A stretch of 64,000 bases of DNA. It comes from Dyadobacter linearis. GTDB taxonomy: Bacteria; Bacteroidota; Bacteroidia; Cytophagales; Spirosomataceae. Positions 36,501 to 43,825 of the stretch are shown in pieces; the first letter of the stretch is position 1; each line of letters opens with the position of its first letter. The notes under the pieces were generated by a model. The model was not told where the DNA came from. It was given only the letters and a program-made list of their open reading frames with translations, and did no database searches. Where the stretch lies: NCBI RefSeq assembly GCF_907165045.1, contig NZ_CAJRAU010000001.1, positions 372,001 through 436,000 on the forward strand, in the 5' to 3' direction. A program made the translations under genes and the position numbers.

Positions 36501-36964
36501 GGCAGGCCCGCCCCTTTTTCATCGATTACCGTTCCCGAAACCTTCTTTTGCTCCGGCTGGATTTTTACTTTTTGCAGCTCATTTTCAGGCTTGATCAGCG
36601 ATTTATCCAGACTCAATACGATCACTTTTTCGGTCGCATTGTAAGTAATGCCGAGCGGTTTGAAATATTTATCCAAAACTTCCAGGATCGGCTGGTTCTT
36701 GGCTGTAACCGAGATAAGGCGCTGCGATTCGATCAGGGCGGGACTGAAAACAAACCGAATGTTGGAACCCGATTCAATCTCGTCGAGTACGGCCTGAATA
36801 GACCGGCTTTTAACATCAATACTGACTTTTCTCCGAAGCAAATCCTGCGCATCGACGTCCAATGCAATCGCACTGACCGTGCAAGACAGCATCATTAAAA
36901 AGGGTAAGGCACTGATTTTCATGAGCCAGACAAAATAGTAGTAGCTGAGTACGCTTTTTTTCAT
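33548..36964 (-). CDS. SusC-type TonB-dependent transporter with STN signalling domain
   Basis: 1138 residues with an N-terminal signal segment (to about residue 40). The secretin/TonB short N-terminal (STN) domain follows (RKVSIDVKSRSIQAVLDEIESGSNIRFVF..., about 45-115), which touches FecR in trans-envelope signalling. Then come a carboxypeptidase-D-like domain (VSGTVIDEKGAGLPGVSILVKGT), the SusC TonB-box region DELVVVGYGTQKKVNLTGA, the plug (PLVLVDGVEFSLRDVNPND, AAIYGSRAQNGVVLITTK), and a beta-barrel ending GLNVSF. It imports glycan fragments and reports their presence to FecR and the ECF sigma factor encoded just upstream. Confidence 0.96.
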   Translation of the reverse strand: MKKSVLSYYYFVWLMKISALPFLMMLSCTVSAIALDVDAQDLLRRKVSIDVKSRSIQAVLDEIESGSNIRFVFSPALIESQRLISVTAKNQPILEVLDKYFKPLGITYNATEKVIVLSLDKSLIKPENELQKVKIQPEQKKVSGTVIDEKGAGLPGVSILVKGTSSGTTTNVDGSFALDNVEDDAVLIFSFVGYIAQEVPVGAQTTLNISLKPDQRDLDELVVVGYGTQKKVNLTGAIATIDSKAIENRPITNSSQALQGLPGVYVNMNQGRPGADGANITIRGASSYNLETGNGPLVLVDGVEFSLRDVNPNDIEKVTVLKDAASAAIYGSRAQNGVVLITTKTGVKNTKVRVDYSGYLGVQTATRLPNNVVTNTLEYMEGKNRALANEGRAAEYSPELMQEYRAGTDPYIYPNTDWFKLMFRNAAIQEHNVRLSGGSEKSTYSVSLGYLNQKGILPGSGAQKYSFSTNINSDVTPWLTIGSNVIATWWDNNEGAYTANDANGEGGIMGLIYRGLPMQTNLTQTGAYADQWIRVPGHNFFRNPYALSLEGKHINKSLRGIANLYAQINLPFDIKYKITVAPNLYFENEKFNYPVIPVTNTKTGEIANMGNIPPRGVTQGSGLNFAFTNFHTLNWEKTFKEKHYLNVLGGFSLESFSLSRFTAQNQGYLGNEITELNGGSLNPLVSGTSTKSRIMSTFGRINYVFNDKYLFETNFRLDGSSRFEQSRRWGFFPSFSAGWRINEENFLKDVRAISNLKLRASWGQLGNQNIPLFSYINAVELNSAGYTTNYSFNNVVSSGAAVRTLADPTVGWESTTASNIGIDGGLFNNKLTFEFDLFRKYTDGILARVNLPAQVGNLQGPLSNIGSVSNKGYELTLGYRDRIGGVNYNLAGNITHLINKVENTNGAILYNTNRIIQEGAPINSFFGLESAGLFQSKAEIDAAPFQNNVTNPGDIRYKDQNGDGKIDSGDRVVIGQSNPGYTYTFTGGADYKGFDFAMFWQGTFDLDTYVTANLAQPYKNGAGVTREWLTDSWTPENPNASLPRLTTSNGYPQNFQVSDFWLQSIAYLRLKNIQFGYTVPLNMVKKLGLGKVRLYVNGQNMITVSKFRLGDPERDPAAAGVVAYPIAKVVSFGLNVSF

Positions 36965-37014
36965 ACGTTTAAAAAAGGTTAAGAGTTTAGGAATTGAGTT
37001 TAGAGTTTATGAGT

Positions 37015-38055
37015 TTATGACGATTTGATCACGATTCCGCCATTTTTTACTGAATAACTGGCATTGATAGCCTTACACATTGCGTCGATCTGTTCCATTA
37101 AGTGCATTTCTTCAAAGTTCGCTCGGATCTTATGGGCTTTCAGTTTTTTAGGATCAAAGGAAATTGCTACGCCGAAAGCTTTGCTGGCAGTGTTGAGGTA
37201 ATGCACCACTTCGATATTTTTTCCATTCGCGGCAGCCCTTAAGAATGCGCTGATCTCGTCGTCAGAAGCCAAAACGGCTTTCGAAATGCTTCCGGCTTTT
37301 TTGCTGACGGTCACTTGCTGGCCCGGCGCAACCTGGACCATTTCGACGGGCTTACCTGCGTCCAGCCGCGACACATTCACACTTCCTGACCTTACTCCCA
37401 CGACCGTTTGATCTTCTTCACCAAACGCCCGGACACTGAAACTGGTACCCAGTACTTTCGTCACGGTTTCGTTGGAATACACGTAAAATGGTCTGGATTT
37501 GTCGGGCGCCACTTCGAAAAATGCTTCGCCTTGCAGCTCCACTTTTCGCTGATCGGCAGCGAATTGATCAGGGTACCGGATCGCGCTGCCGGTTTTCAGA
37601 AATATACTGCTGCCATCTGCGAGTTGAATGAGCCTGGTGCGGCCTGATTTGTTCCACTTCCATCCCTGCCCGTCGTTAAATTCGGATTGGGAAGTGCTGC
37701 TATCAGATATTCGGGTTGGTAGAATATAAAATCCGATAATTACAGCCAGAGCGGCGGCTGCGCCAAGAGCCCAATAGTGGAGCGGACGTAAGCGGTGCGT
37801 TTGTTTTTTTCTCGAAGTAAAATCAAAGATCTGCTGAACAGCTTCCGCCTGATCCAAAGCGGAAAGCGGCGTATTTTCAATGCGTACCGACCGGATCATA
37901 TCGGCCGCGACGAGCAATTTCTGTCCTTCTACCGGATGTTGCTTAATCCAAGTATTGAATTCCAGTTCCTGAGCGGGTGTCGGGCACAGTACCAGCTCGC
38001 GAAACTTGTCGTTCAGAACGAGCTCTTCAATTGTAATTTGACAGAAATCTTCCAT
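37015..38055 (-). CDS. FecR-family anti-sigma factor
   Basis: 346 residues. A cytoplasmic N-terminal domain (about 1-90) binds sigma, one membrane helix follows (LHYWALGAAAALAVIIGFYI, about 92-112), and then the periplasmic FecR domain: LADGSSIFLKTGSAIRYPDQF, RKVELQGEAFFEVA, RPFYVYSNETVTKVLGTSFSVRA. The C-terminal DUF4974-type domain (VVHYLNTASKAFGVAISFD..) would contact the STN domain of the SusC. Order sigma-FecR-SusC-SusD-sulfatases indicates substrate-induced regulation of the sulfatase locus. Confidence 0.95.
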   Translation of the reverse strand: MEDFCQITIEELVLNDKFRELVLCPTPAQELEFNTWIKQHPVEGQKLLVAADMIRSVRIENTPLSALDQAEAVQQIFDFTSRKKQTHRLRPLHYWALGAAAALAVIIGFYILPTRISDSSTSQSEFNDGQGWKWNKSGRTRLIQLADGSSIFLKTGSAIRYPDQFAADQRKVELQGEAFFEVAPDKSRPFYVYSNETVTKVLGTSFSVRAFGEEDQTVVGVRSGSVNVSRLDAGKPVEMVQVAPGQQVTVSKKAGSISKAVLASDDEISAFLRAAANGKNIEVVHYLNTASKAFGVAISFDPKKLKAHKIRANFEEMHLMEQIDAMCKAINASYSVKNGGIVIKSS

Positions 38056-38116
38056 GCACGCATTTTGGCTTTTTGCGTACTATAGACATGCCCCCGGAAC
38101 AGATACCCTCCGAGGA

Positions 38117-38722
38117 TTAAAAATATTTATTAAAATAATGACAAAAACTAAGCGACGCGATAAATACCACTGAGGACCAGTTGGTTCGCAACCATTTCAG
38201 GGATTTTTGAAGGGTATTTGAAACCGACTGCGGACTGATCTGCATGATTTCGGCAATTTCGTCTCGTGAAAGATTTTCGAAATATTTCAGGAGAACGATC
38301 TCTTTTTGTCTGGACGGGAGTCCGTTGAGCAATGCAGCAAAGCGATGACTTAATTCAGTACTCGCTTCCAACCGGATCAGGTCTTCTTCCACACTAAAAG
38401 CGACCTCAAAATAGTCGTAGTCCAAATCTGTTTTAATAGGATCTAACTGATCGTCAGCCTGCCTGTGAATTCGCCGGCGAAGTGCGGCAAAAAGGTAAGG
38501 GACCGGCGGGATGCTTTCATTAAGATTTTCCCTGCTTTCCCAAATTTTTAAAAATACATCCTGGATACAATCCCGGATAAGCTCTTTGTCCCTGCTGAAC
38601 TTGGACCCATAATGAAAAAGCGAAGGGTAAATGCTATTAACCAGGCTCTCAAACGCCGCATCGTCACCCGATATAAATGCCTTCCACAGCGATTCTTCTG
38701 ATTGCCTGGAAACGGTATTCAT
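38117..38722 (-). CDS. ECF RNA polymerase sigma factor
   Basis: 201 residues. Region 2: FESLVNSIYPSLFHYGSKFSRDKELIRDCIQDVFLKIWESRENL. Region 4: LPSRQKEIVLLKYFENLSRDEIAEIMQISPQSVSNTLQKSLKWL, with its helix-turn-helix. This is the Bacteroidetes FecI-like group that works with FecR and STN-bearing SusC proteins. First gene of the minus-strand sulfatase locus, 61 bp before fecR. Confidence 0.95.
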   Translation of the reverse strand: MNTVSRQSEESLWKAFISGDDAAFESLVNSIYPSLFHYGSKFSRDKELIRDCIQDVFLKIWESRENLNESIPPVPYLFAALRRRIHRQADDQLDPIKTDLDYDYFEVAFSVEEDLIRLEASTELSHRFAALLNGLPSRQKEIVLLKYFENLSRDEIAEIMQISPQSVSNTLQKSLKWLRTNWSSVVFIASLSFCHYFNKYF

Positions 38723-38792
38723 AAAAGTGCGGAAATAGGATGCAGGAAATAATCAGATTGATCGTAAAATAATTATATAAAATGTTCAAAAG

Positions 38793-39689
38793 CTAACGGC
38801 GGCGGCTTTTAAGTGTGAATGCCAATCCGGCCGAACCTATAAGAAATGTACCTGTTATCAAGGCGAACATATTAGCATTGCGGCTCTCGGCAGATTTTGA
38901 AACGGGTTGCAAGATCATAAAATCATTGTTAATACGCTTTTGTAACGCATTACCTACGGCCCGGCGAAAGTTTTCCCTATCAAAAGAAGCAGGCTTGTGC
39001 TCGAAGTGATCAATGTGGTAGAAATCATAGTTCTGCATTTTCGCTACGCACTCGTGGAAGAATTTTTCGAACTTCTGTTGCTTCGTCGCGTTGCTGCCCA
39101 GGTTACTGATCTGCTTGTGAAATTTGACCCCGTACCAATATAATGGCGTCATCGTGATCGGCTGTCGCTTGTGGGTAAGGATCGGGTGCGCGAAGTAAAT
39201 ATGCATGTCGAGTCGCGCATTAAACTTACCTGATTTCCTGAAAGCATAAGAAACGCCGCCGATCGGCCGGTGAACCGCAAAAGACTTGATCCGGTAGTAC
39301 CGGGCGCGCTCCTGCTTCCCGATAGCCTTCACGTTTTCCACTTCCAGCAAGGTTCCGGTTGAAGTAGTAAGGTAATGTTGTGAAAATATCAGCATCAGTG
39401 CGATGGTCAACCAGGCAATAGCCTCCGGCAGTTCGTTGCGCCTTTTGCCATTTTTACCAACGTACAGCCTATTGAAACGCGGCTTCAACGAAACCAGCAC
39501 CGGAACGGCCGGAAAGAATGCAGGTATCCAGTATTGCCAGATATCCTCGTCCATTTCAACGATCGGATATTTCCCCAAAAACAGCCACCAACGCAAAAAG
39601 CCCAGCACAAGCACCGAGCCCCAGGCCAATATCGCATAAAGCGGCAGCAGGTATTTGAGTTTTAGTAAATAGTACCGGTCGAATCGCAT
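38793..39689 (-). CDS. Conserved hypothetical membrane protein
   Basis: 298 residues with about four hydrophobic segments: two near the N-terminus (LLPLYAILAWGSVLVLGFL and the region about 50-65), one at about 90-110 (AIAWLTIALMLIFSQHYL), and one at the C-terminus (ANMFALITGTFLIGSAGLAFTL) before a basic tail. A soluble domain of about 150 residues lies between, with VENVKAIGKQERARYYRIKSF. A similar extramembrane region is remembered from rhomboid-like proteins of Bacteroidota, but the Ser-His rhomboid core is not present. No function assigned. Upstream of the sigma factor gene on the same strand. Confidence 0.7.
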   Translation of the reverse strand: MRFDRYYLLKLKYLLPLYAILAWGSVLVLGFLRWWLFLGKYPIVEMDEDIWQYWIPAFFPAVPVLVSLKPRFNRLYVGKNGKRRNELPEAIAWLTIALMLIFSQHYLTTSTGTLLEVENVKAIGKQERARYYRIKSFAVHRPIGGVSYAFRKSGKFNARLDMHIYFAHPILTHKRQPITMTPLYWYGVKFHKQISNLGSNATKQQKFEKFFHECVAKMQNYDFYHIDHFEHKPASFDRENFRRAVGNALQKRINNDFMILQPVSKSAESRNANMFALITGTFLIGSAGLAFTLKSRRR

Positions 39690-39783
39690 TAATACAGAAA
39701 CGTAAATGAACCGAACGGCCGTAAATTGAGGAAAATTGATTGGTTTTCAAATGTTAAATCAAAACAATTCCACGCGATTTTTT

Positions 39784-40550
39784 GCCAGAAACAGGGAAGC
39801 CCCGCCGGGGCCAATAGACTTGGGCGTGATCTATCGCTAGAAACAGGGAGCCGCGCTGCGGCTGACATCGCGTTACGCTAAACATATTACAAAAAAGAGC
39901 CCCAGCGGGGCAACCTGTTTCCAGACCAGGTCGGAAATCAAATTCAGCTCCCGCGGAGCTTCCTGAGGCCGCATCAAAAGAGAGCCGCGCTCCGGATGAC
40001 ATCGCACCGCGGTAAACATATTACAAAAAAGGCCCCAGCGAGGCAACCTGTTTCTAGACCAGGTCGGGTATCAAATTCAGCTCCGGCGGAGCTTCCTGAG
40101 GCCGCATCAAAAGGGAGCCGCGCTGCGGCTGACATCACACTACGCTAAACATATTACAAAAAAGGCCCCAGCGGGGCAACCTGTTTCTAGACCAGGTCTT
40201 GGGCGTGATCTATCGCTAGAAACAGGGAGCCGCGCTGCGGCTAATACACAAGTGGGTAATGCATCGCTAGAAACAGGGAGCCCCGTCGGGGCTAATAGAC
40301 TTGGGCGCGATCTATCGCTAGAAACAGGAAGCCGCGCTGCGGCTGACATCGCGCTACGCTAAACATATTAAAAAGAGCCCCAGGGGGACAACCGCCCCAG
40401 CGGGGCAACCTGTTTCTAGACCAGGTCGGAAATCAAATTCAGCTCCCGCGGAGCTTCCTGAGGCCGCATCAAAAGAGAGCCGCGCTCCGGATGACATCGC
40501 ACTGCGGTAAACATATTAAAAAGGCCCCAGCGGGGCAACCTGTTTTTGAC
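39784..40550. repeat. Mosaic array of GC-rich palindromic repeats (REP-like)
   Basis: No gene is seen from 39690 to 40616; most of it is this array. A composite unit begins AAACATATTA at 39880, 40014, 40147, 40361 and 40509 (spacing 134, 133, 214 and 148). It carries GCCCCAGCGGGGC, CAACCTGTTTCTAGACCAGG (39911, 40044, 40177, 40406, with a truncated copy at 40536), CTCCCGCGGAG and GAGCCGCGCTGCGGCT. A second element, CGCTAGAAACAGGGAGCC, is the other orientation of the CTGTTTCTAG core and occurs near 39835, 40213, 40264 and 40316. Each unit contains small GC-rich hairpins. The pattern suits bacterial REP-type elements moved by a Y1 transposase in trans. No such transposase is in the window. Confidence 0.88.
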
Positions 40551-40616
40551 AAGCTCCCCTTTCAACATTTTCCAACAATCATTACATTAGCATCCAACAA
40601 ACCGAACACAATCATC

Positions 40617-41114
40617 ATGAGCAAAACTAAATTTGAGATCTCGTTGGAATCGGGTATTCACCAGCATATTCATGCGATGGTTGGTGATTGGGAAGGAGCT
40701 ACCAAAACCTGGTTTGAGCCGGATGTGGTGGCGGACGAATCGCCGATGAGGGGCAGTATTAAGCCGATTCTCGACGGTCGGTTCTTACTATACCAATACC
40801 ACGGAAGCATGAGCGGTAAAAGTTTTGAAGGCTCGGCGACGATCGGTTATGATATTGCCAACGAAAAATTTCAGGTCTCCTGGATCGACAGCTTCCACAT
40901 GGGAACGGCAATCATGCTTTCGGAAGGCGCCTCGGTTGAAAACGGATTTTCGGTCTTGGGAAGTTACGGCGGGCCGGATATTCCTGTCCCCTGGGGCTGG
41001 CGTACGGTATTTCAGCTGAATGAACCCAACCAACTGACTATTACCGCATACAATATTTCTCCCGAAGGGCAGGAAAGTAAAGCGACAGAAACCATTTACA
41101 GGCGGATTAGTTAA
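40617..41114 (+). CDS. DUF1579 family protein
   Basis: 165 residues from ATG 40617 (MSKTKFEISLE). An in-frame start at 40491 would begin inside the repeat array and is rejected. Shows the DUF1579 beta-barrel pattern: MVGDWEGATKTWFEPD, then ADESPMRGSIKPILDGRFLLYQYHGSM, FEGSATIGYDIANEKFQVSWIDSFHMG, and a closing strand. Cytoplasmic, single gene. No biochemical role is established for the family. Confidence 0.83.
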   Translation: MSKTKFEISLESGIHQHIHAMVGDWEGATKTWFEPDVVADESPMRGSIKPILDGRFLLYQYHGSMSGKSFEGSATIGYDIANEKFQVSWIDSFHMGTAIMLSEGASVENGFSVLGSYGGPDIPVPWGWRTVFQLNEPNQLTITAYNISPEGQESKATETIYRRIS

Positions 41115-41151
41115 GAATAACTTCGAAACGATCCGCAGCTGACGTCAAACT

Positions 41152-42474
41152 TTATGGGATAGCATACGCAGGGATTCCAATAGCGGGCTCTGCGACTGCT
41201 TTTCTTTTGAATTTCTTCAATTGTACCAGATAGAATGGCGTTACTGCCCGCTCGCTTGCAATGCGGCTGTAAAGGCGATGCGCTTTTTTGGCCACATTAG
41301 TCCAGGTAAAATTCTCATTAACCCGCTTCAATGCATTTTCGCGCAACTGCTGGTATTTTTTCGGGCACGACACGCCTTCCAGCAATGCATTGGCAAGTTG
41401 CTCTGGGTTGTGTGGCGGTACCAGAAAACCGGTCTGACCATGTAAAACGGTATACTTGATCCCGCCAACATCGGACCCGACCACGGGCGTACCGCACGCC
41501 ATCGCTTCAAGCGGTGTAATGCCGAACGGTTCGTACCAGGGTGTTGAGATAAAAAAGTCGGCCGCCTGGTAGTAGTGCCGAAGTTCCTGCCTGCTTCTGC
41601 GCCCGACGAACTGCACAGCCGCAGAAACTCCTTCCTGCTCTGCAATTTCTTTCAACCTCCGGAGTTCTGCATCCCGTGTAAAATCGGGAATCTCATCAGA
41701 GCCACCTACTACCAATAGCCTTAATTTGGGGATATCTTTTAAAAATCGCATCGCGCGGATCACATTATCGATTCCTTTTCTGGGTACGATCCGGCCCAGT
41801 TGCAACAGCACAACTTCGTCTTGTTTCAGCCCAAGCCGCTTTCTTGCCTCCATTCTCGGGGCTGGGTAAAATTCATCCGAGCTGAACCCGCAGGGTATGA
41901 TGGTAATGCGCGAAGGATCGGCATTGTAATGTTCAATCAGGTCCTGCTTGTCCTGCGGGCATTCGGCAATGATATAGTCTGCGTCGTTGACGATCATTTG
42001 TTCAATATCCAGCCGCGCCACCGGAAATGCGTCCTTTTCTTTCTGGTGGATCATACGGATCTTGCCCAGCGCGTGAAAAGTGATCACGTACGGGATCCCA
42101 AGCCGCTTTTTGATATCAGAAGCCACCAATCCCGACATAAAGAAGTTGGCGTGCACCAGTTCATAGTCAAGCCGGTTTCTCTCAATAAAACGGACCATAC
42201 TATCCGTAAATTCCCCCATGTACCCCAGTAGGGATTCTTTCGGAACTTCCCGTGCAGGGCCGGCATCGACGTGGATCACGCGGATACCGGGAAGCCAGTT
42301 CACGACCTGCGGCAAAGCGTCGTCTTTCCTGGTGAAAATATCAATGATGTAACCAAGGGCAGCTAAGGATTTGCAAATCTCGGCTACGTACACATTTTGT
42401 CCACCGCTATCTACCCCGCCCAATACAGCCAGAGGTGACGCGTGCTCACTGATAAATGCTATTTTCCTTTTCAT
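41152..42474 (-). CDS. Glycosyltransferase family 4 (sucrose-phosphate-synthase-like)
   Basis: 440 residues, GT-B fold. N-terminal Rossmann domain with the glycine loop LGGVDSGGQNVYVAEICKSLA, as in sucrose/sucrose-phosphate synthases and MshA-like enzymes; acceptor-side HANFFMSGLVA and ITFHALGK. C-terminal nucleotide-sugar domain with QLGRIVPRKGIDNVIRAM and the EX7E motif in YEPFGITPLEAMACGTPVVGSDVGG. Retaining transfer from a nucleotide-sugar, acceptor unknown. It overlaps the upstream GT by 29 bp, so the two are translated from one message. Confidence 0.92.
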   Translation of the reverse strand: MKRKIAFISEHASPLAVLGGVDSGGQNVYVAEICKSLAALGYIIDIFTRKDDALPQVVNWLPGIRVIHVDAGPAREVPKESLLGYMGEFTDSMVRFIERNRLDYELVHANFFMSGLVASDIKKRLGIPYVITFHALGKIRMIHQKEKDAFPVARLDIEQMIVNDADYIIAECPQDKQDLIEHYNADPSRITIIPCGFSSDEFYPAPRMEARKRLGLKQDEVVLLQLGRIVPRKGIDNVIRAMRFLKDIPKLRLLVVGGSDEIPDFTRDAELRRLKEIAEQEGVSAAVQFVGRRSRQELRHYYQAADFFISTPWYEPFGITPLEAMACGTPVVGSDVGGIKYTVLHGQTGFLVPPHNPEQLANALLEGVSCPKKYQQLRENALKRVNENFTWTNVAKKAHRLYSRIASERAVTPFYLVQLKKFKRKAVAEPAIGIPAYAIP

Positions 42475-43453
42475 GATTGTGGAAATTTAATTGGATCGTT
42501 TCCCGGAAGACTGTTTCCCAGTCGCTGGCAAATCGACGGATATCGAACTTTTCCAATGCTACCTGTTTTGCCTGCTGGCCCATTTTCTGCGCTAAAAATG
42601 GGTCTGCGATCAGCGCATTCATATTCTCGATCAGCTTTTCGATGTTTGTGTCAATGAATCCGGACCTGCCATTTTCGATCACAGTCACATACTCGGTAGT
42701 AGCCAGCGCAACCACGGGCATTCCCGTCATCATCGCTTCGCAGACTGCTAGGCCGAAACTCGTGTAACGGATAGGGTTGAAGAAAAACCGGTAATGGCTG
42801 ATAAATTCGGGCAATTGCGGATTCAGTACCTCCCCCAACCCACCCGACCCCGATGTTCCCATTCCGATCAGGTCAAGCGGTACGTGCTTCCTTACTTCAT
42901 CAAAAACATCCCAGCCGGTGATTCTCCCGCGCTGTTCAATGTGATTGATCACCACGATGCCGCGAGGGATATCCCCCTGGTAGGTAACCGGCGGAATGCA
43001 AACCCCGTGCTCGATCACTTTTACCCGCTCAATGCCGGCGCTATCCCACATGAGCTTATTGAAATGCGTCACGTGCACCAGCGTTACAGCCGGATCATCC
43101 AGGACGTGGCGGGTATTTGTGGGATGTTTTTCAGGTGTATTGTGCTCCACGTATACCCTGGGCAGTGTTTTCTGCGAGTCGGACAGAATTTCATGCTGGT
43201 CGATCAGGAAGTTCCTTTCTGATTGGAAGAGAATACAATCGAACTGCATGTTCCTGACCTCCGCGGCAGGCACTTCGATCACATTCGCCCCGAAGGGAAA
43301 CGTTTCACCCCGGCCGTAATAACCTTCTGTTTTTTCGTTCTTGATCGGAATAAAAATATCATAATCGCCTTGCGAAAGGTAGTACAGGTAACTCCCGTGA
43401 ATATGCCAGGTGAAGATTCTCAGCCTTCGGTTTGCGACGTCAATTTCATTCAT
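42446..43453 (-). CDS. Glycosyltransferase, GT4-like
   Basis: 335 residues. Opening IFTWHIHGSYLYYLSQGDYDIFIP is followed by a loop with YYGRGETFPFGANVIEVPA and YVEHNTPEKHPTNTRH. The C-terminal half has the donor-binding motif YTSFGLAVCEAMMTGMPVVAL, with the two Glu/Gly positions of GT4. Shorter than the partner downstream (GT-B of minimal length). First gene of a two-gene unit transcribed away from the carbamoyltransferase operon; both promoters must lie in 43454-43825. Confidence 0.88.
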   Translation of the reverse strand: MNEIDVANRRLRIFTWHIHGSYLYYLSQGDYDIFIPIKNEKTEGYYGRGETFPFGANVIEVPAAEVRNMQFDCILFQSERNFLIDQHEILSDSQKTLPRVYVEHNTPEKHPTNTRHVLDDPAVTLVHVTHFNKLMWDSAGIERVKVIEHGVCIPPVTYQGDIPRGIVVINHIEQRGRITGWDVFDEVRKHVPLDLIGMGTSGSGGLGEVLNPQLPEFISHYRFFFNPIRYTSFGLAVCEAMMTGMPVVALATTEYVTVIENGRSGFIDTNIEKLIENMNALIADPFLAQKMGQQAKQVALEKFDIRRFASDWETVFRETIQLNFHNHEKENSIYQ

Positions 43454-43825
43454 GTTTTAGTGCGATTTCGCTTTGGACAGATCGCCGCTTGTAAAAAACA
43501 ATGCCACTTGACACAAACGCTTCCCTAAATATCAGGCATTTACGAAACGCTTCTATATAGGGAATGAATTCGTTCCGAATGGCGCGCCTTGTCCGCAACT
43601 GCGCCCCGCTTTGGGCATGGAAGAATATCCACAGTTGTTGAAATCTACAAAATCCGAATTCCGGTTGTTTCTATACGATTGTCCTTTTCACATAAGAGGG
43701 CCACTTGTTTACACCATTATTCGACTGCGTAAAAGTGTTGAAATTCGAAGTTGTTACTGCATACCAACCTGTCTGGCATCATACTTGTATCGCCGGGGCT
43801 GCATTTTAAACCTGACATATCGCTC
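43454..43825. other. Intergenic region between divergent glycosyltransferase and carbamoyltransferase units
   Basis: 372 bases with no convincing gene: the one open frame (89 codons at 43611) has no homology-like features and runs into the carbamoyltransferase in another phase. Two AAACGCTTC direct repeats occur near 43518 and 43546. The region must hold promoters for both divergent units; no clear consensus promoter was identified. Confidence 0.6.

Noticed and set aside
40140..40349. Open frame on the minus strand encoding a repetitive Leu-Pro-Val-Ser-Ser peptide
   Set aside because: It lies wholly inside the palindromic repeat array and its repeats come from the DNA units; the phase is not protein-like.
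39784..40550. Possible CRISPR array
   Set aside because: Repeat spacing is uneven, units occur in both orientations, the sequence between them is repeated too, and there are no cas genes.
40491..40616. Longer N-terminus for the DUF1579 protein
   Set aside because: The extra residues are encoded by the repeat array and have no family similarity; ATG 40617 starts the conserved core.
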